Shown here one piece after another: positions 61,406 through 64,000 of a stretch of 64,000 bases of DNA (position 1 is the first letter of the stretch; each line of letters opens with the position of its first letter). The DNA is from Oscillospiraceae bacterium (GTDB lineage: Bacteria > Bacillota > Clostridia > Oscillospirales > Ruminococcaceae): contig JAJQIF010000009.1 in assembly GCA_021199355.1 (NCBI GenBank), positions 487,792 through 551,791 on the forward strand, in the 5' to 3' direction. The translations under genes were made by a program, and so were the position numbers. Below the pieces are notes generated by a model that worked only from the letters and a program-made list of their open reading frames with translations, searched no databases and was not told where the DNA came from.

Positions 61406-63325
61406 CTATACTATCCTTCGGAACATCTTCTCGATTTCCTTCTTTGAGAGCTTCACAAGAATAGGTCTTCCGTGAGGACAATACCTGATATCCTCCTCGG
61501 TTATAAGCTCCATAAGCCTTTCAAGCTCAATAACGTTCGTGTCACTGTTAGCTTTGATTGCCGCCTTGCAAGCAAACGTATGATATAAATCATCGAAAAT
61601 ATCTGTGCCCTTGCTCTTCTTGCCTTCAACTATGCTGTCGGCAACCTGCATAACAACATCAATCGGGTCCATATCCTGTGCTATCATCGGAGAACCTGTA
61701 ATGACTATCTCGGGAGCATCTTTAAACTCAACACCGATTCCAAGCCTGCGACAAACATCCTGATTTTCGTGAAGTGCATCGAACTGCTCATAGGTAAGAG
61801 TAACACGAACGGGATTCAGAAGCATCTGCGAATCGAGCTCGGTCACGTTGCGCTTGAGCCCTTCATAAATCAGTCTTTCATGAGCGGCATGCTTGTCGAC
61901 AAGAAGAATATCGTCACCGCATTGAGCCACAATATAGGTCTTGAACGCCTCGCCTATTACTCTGATTTCAAGCGGTACACTTTCTGTAACAGGTTCAGTG
62001 GAAACCGCTTTTGACAGTGATTGCTCGTTTATGTATGTATATATATTTTCGGTTTTATCTGTATCCAAAGGCTCATCGGCTTTTGACTCAGCGACAAATT
62101 CGGGAGTTTTATCTTCACTATCGTTAGTTTTGTACGGAGCCTTATAGTCTTTCATAAATGTATTTATGAAGTCACTTGCAGGCACTGTTGTCTTTCGCCA
62201 AGCGGTTTGCGTTGAACCGAAAGACATCTGCTCACCGCTGTCGGAAACTGTCGTGGCTCCCGTATACAGCTGTCTGTGGGTCATGGAGCTGTTAGCCGAT
62301 ATCCTTGAGCCGTCCGCATTAATCTCCTCGGGAGAATCGGATTTCAGAAGTGCATCCTTCACGGCGTAGTAAACTGCACTGTAAACGGTGTTGTTATCCT
62401 GAAATCTCACTTCAAGCTTGGTAGGATGAGCGTTTACGTCGACTGTATCAGCCGGCATTGAAATATTGAGAACACATCCTGGGTGCTTGCCGACCATCAT
62501 CTTGTCGGTATAGGCTTCTTCGAGCGCCAGCGCTATCGTTGTACTCTTGATATATCTTGAATTGACAAAGAAATTCTGAAATGCTCTCGTTGTTCTTGCC
62601 GCAAGAGGCTTTGTGACGTAGCCTTTGACAGTCACATACATGTATTTGTAATCAACCGGTATACAGCCGTCGTAAAACTCTTTGCCAAGTATTGTGTAAA
62701 TAGCAGACAAAGGCTTACCGTCGCCTGAGGTGACAAATTCAACCTTATTGTCTCTTATGAACTTGATTGATATTTCCGTGTGAGAAAGAGCTATCTTCTG
62801 GACTATTGTGGCAACCGAATTGCCCTCGGGAGTATCCTTTTTCAGGAACTTCTGCCTTGCGGGAACATTATAAAACAAGTCTCTTACGATTATGGTTGTA
62901 CCGTCGGGACACCCGGCAGGCTCGGATGAAATCTCGATGCCGCCTTCTATTTCGTACTTGAGTCCGAGTTCGTCTTCACGCCTTTTGGTCAGAAGCTGAA
63001 CTTTCGAGACGGCGCAAACGGACGCAAGAGCTTCACCTCTGAATCCGAGAGTTCCTATTGAATCGAGGTCTTCTTTGACGGAAATCTTGCTTGTGGCGTG
63101 TCTTACAAATGCAAGAGGCACATCCTCACCTGACATTCCGCAACCGTTGTCGGTAACTCGCAAATAGGTCTTTCCGCCGTTTTTAATCTCGACAACTATA
63201 TTGTCGGCACCCGCATCTATCGAGTTTTCGACAAGCTCCTTCACTGTTGAAGCAGGTCTGTCAACCACTTCTCCGGCGGCTATAAGCTCATATACCGATT
63301 TATCCAAAAGATGAATTCTGTTCAC
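61406..63325 (-). CDS. mutL: DNA mismatch repair protein MutL
   Basis: 639-aa GHKL ATPase. ELVENSIDAGADNI, RVTDNGCGMSGEDVP and GTLGFRGEALASV give the ATP site; the C-terminal domain carries VDKHAAHERLIYE (DQHAxxERxxYE-type endonuclease motif) and CPHGRPILVKLSKKEIEKMF. This means nicking activity, as expected without MutH. A Ser/Thr-rich linker (about 325-440) joins the halves. Start is GTG at 63325 with AGGAGG upstream; 22 nt after mutS. Confidence 0.97.
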   Translation of the reverse strand: MNRIHLLDKSVYELIAAGEVVDRPASTVKELVENSIDAGADNIVVEIKNGGKTYLRVTDNGCGMSGEDVPLAFVRHATSKISVKEDLDSIGTLGFRGEALASVCAVSKVQLLTKRREDELGLKYEIEGGIEISSEPAGCPDGTTIIVRDLFYNVPARQKFLKKDTPEGNSVATIVQKIALSHTEISIKFIRDNKVEFVTSGDGKPLSAIYTILGKEFYDGCIPVDYKYMYVTVKGYVTKPLAARTTRAFQNFFVNSRYIKSTTIALALEEAYTDKMMVGKHPGCVLNISMPADTVDVNAHPTKLEVRFQDNNTVYSAVYYAVKDALLKSDSPEEINADGSRISANSSMTHRQLYTGATTVSDSGEQMSFGSTQTAWRKTTVPASDFINTFMKDYKAPYKTNDSEDKTPEFVAESKADEPLDTDKTENIYTYINEQSLSKAVSTEPVTESVPLEIRVIGEAFKTYIVAQCGDDILLVDKHAAHERLIYEGLKRNVTELDSQMLLNPVRVTLTYEQFDALHENQDVCRRLGIGVEFKDAPEIVITGSPMIAQDMDPIDVVMQVADSIVEGKKSKGTDIFDDLYHTFACKAAIKANSDTNVIELERLMELITEEDIRYCPHGRPILVKLSKKEIEKMFRRIV

Positions 63326-63347
63326 TTTGCCGCCTCCTTAGACAGTT

Positions 63348-64000
63348 TTAAATATAACGCACAATATCCGAGATTAGCTCTCTGAGCTCCTTATCCGACA
63401 ATTCGTCGATATTGGTCTTTCTGAGCATGTTTATAACTGCTTTTTCGTTAATGCCCTCAAATGACATCTGGTCGCTCTCAGGTTCAGCCTGCACAGCCGG
63501 CTTGACCTCAAGCTCTTTAAGGATTTCTCTCGAACGTCTTAAGATAGATTCGGGAAGCCCCGCAAGCTTCGCAACTTCTATTCCATAGGATTCATCAACA
63601 CCGCCACGGACAATCTTTCTTAAGAACCTGATACCGTCGGAGCCCTTCTTCACGGCTACACTATAGTTCTTGATTCCGGGCTTTTCATTTTCTAGAGAAA
63701 TAAGCTCATGATAATGCGTTGCAAAGAGCGTTTTGCAACCGACCTTTCTCGGGTTGGATATATACTCCGCGACGCTCTTGGCGATGCTCAAGCCGTCATA
63801 GGTTGAAGTACCTCTGCCGACTTCATCGAGTATAACAAGGCTGTCACGGGTGGCGTTCTTGACGATATCCGCAACCTCGCTCATCTCAACCATGAAGGTT
63901 GACTGACCTGCTGTCAGGTCGTCGGAAGCTCCGACACGGGTGAATATCTGATCACAGATTGAAATCTTTGCATAATCGGCAGGCACGAATGAGCCTATCT
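63348..64000 (-). CDS. mutS: DNA mismatch repair protein MutS, C-terminal portion (5' end outside window)
   Basis: The frame is open past the GTG at 63986 used in the ORF track to the window edge, and reads [19 protein letters not shown] before the [17 protein letters not shown] motif ([17 protein letters not shown]). Walker [21 protein letters not shown] and [10 protein letters not shown] are intact, and the C-terminal helix-turn-helix ([19 protein letters not shown]) follows. About 217 of roughly 870 residues are visible; Walker A is outside. It heads mutS-mutL-miaA. Confidence 0.97.
   Translation of the reverse strand, partial: IGSFVPADYAKISICDQIFTRVGASDDLTAGQSTFMVEMSEVADIVKNATRDSLVILDEVGRGTSTYDGLSIAKSVAEYISNPRKVGCKTLFATHYHELISLENEKPGIKNYSVAVKKGSDGIRFLRKIVRGGVDESYGIEVAKLAGLPESILRRSREILKELEVKPAVQAEPESDQMSFEGINEKAVINMLRKTNIDELSDKELRELISDIVRYI

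Overview
The window is a gene-dense chromosomal segment (about 45-50% GC by eye) of an anaerobic, endospore-forming member of the Clostridia, most likely of the Ruminococcaceae/Oscillospiraceae type. The evidence is the complete spoIIIAA-AH operon plus yqfC/yqfD, yunB and a ylbJ-like gene, rubrerythrin with a PerR/Fur regulator, an NfnAB-type ferredoxin:NADP oxidoreductase, GatCAB amidotransferase, a MutL with an endonuclease motif and no mutH nearby, frequent TTG/GTG starts and strong AAGGAGG ribosome binding sites. The family-level placement is inference. I see no rRNA or tRNA gene, CRISPR array, prophage or insertion sequence; nearly everything is core genome.

Layout. Plus strand, 1-34.3 kb: the 3' part of uvrB and uvrA (excision repair); a minus-strand island of a histidine phosphatase and perR-rubrerythrin (peroxide defence); two secreted cell-wall proteins (a GHL10-type lipoprotein and a GHL10-like/amidase fusion); nfnAB; yajC; a TIGR04086 membrane protein; spoIIIAA-AH; then a long housekeeping run asp23-nusB-(TsaD paralogue)-xseA-xseB-ispA-dxs-tlyA-nadK-argR-recN, a DJ-1 protein, mltG, a U32 peptidase, manA, a P-loop ATPase and a small glycine-rich protein. 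Minus strand, 34.3-64 kb: xerC-like recombinase; phoH-ybeY-era-yqzL-recO-mutS2; yqfC-yqfD; (one plus-strand gene, ylbJ-like); sepF-ylmH-divIVA-ileS-lspA-rluD-HAD-split transketolase, followed by yunB-ligA-gatCAB; and mutS (partial)-mutL-miaA-hlyD-like.

How the genes work together. Several runs reproduce the Bacillus/Clostridium gene order with gaps: spoIIIA-yqhY-nusB without accBC, nusB-xseAB-ispA-dxs-tlyA-argR-recN with folD replaced by a TsaD paralogue, sepF-ylmH-divIVA-ileS without ylmG, and phoH-ybeY-era-yqzL-recO. The small yqzL gene was absent from the ORF track and was found by reading the era-recO gap.

Regulation. Six good sigma-A promoters (TTGnnn-N17-TATAAT type) can be read, upstream of perR, the GHL10 lipoprotein, nfnA, the glycine-rich protein, phoH and sepF, and a weaker one upstream of asp23. 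Two promoters with the same sigma-E-like layout (ATA-N16-CATAGAAT) precede spoIIIAA and the ylbJ-like gene, both sporulation genes. A Fur/PerR-type 7-1-7 palindrome covers the expected perR start site. In several places a terminator-like hairpin is superimposed on the promoter or ribosome binding site of the next gene.

No wholly new defence or metabolic system is evident. The least explained items are the small glycine-rich membrane protein with its own promoter and palindromic leader, the solitary P-loop ATPase, the TIM-barrel/amidase fusion, and a 30-bp perfect inverted repeat upstream of the xerC-like gene at the point where gene orientation flips.
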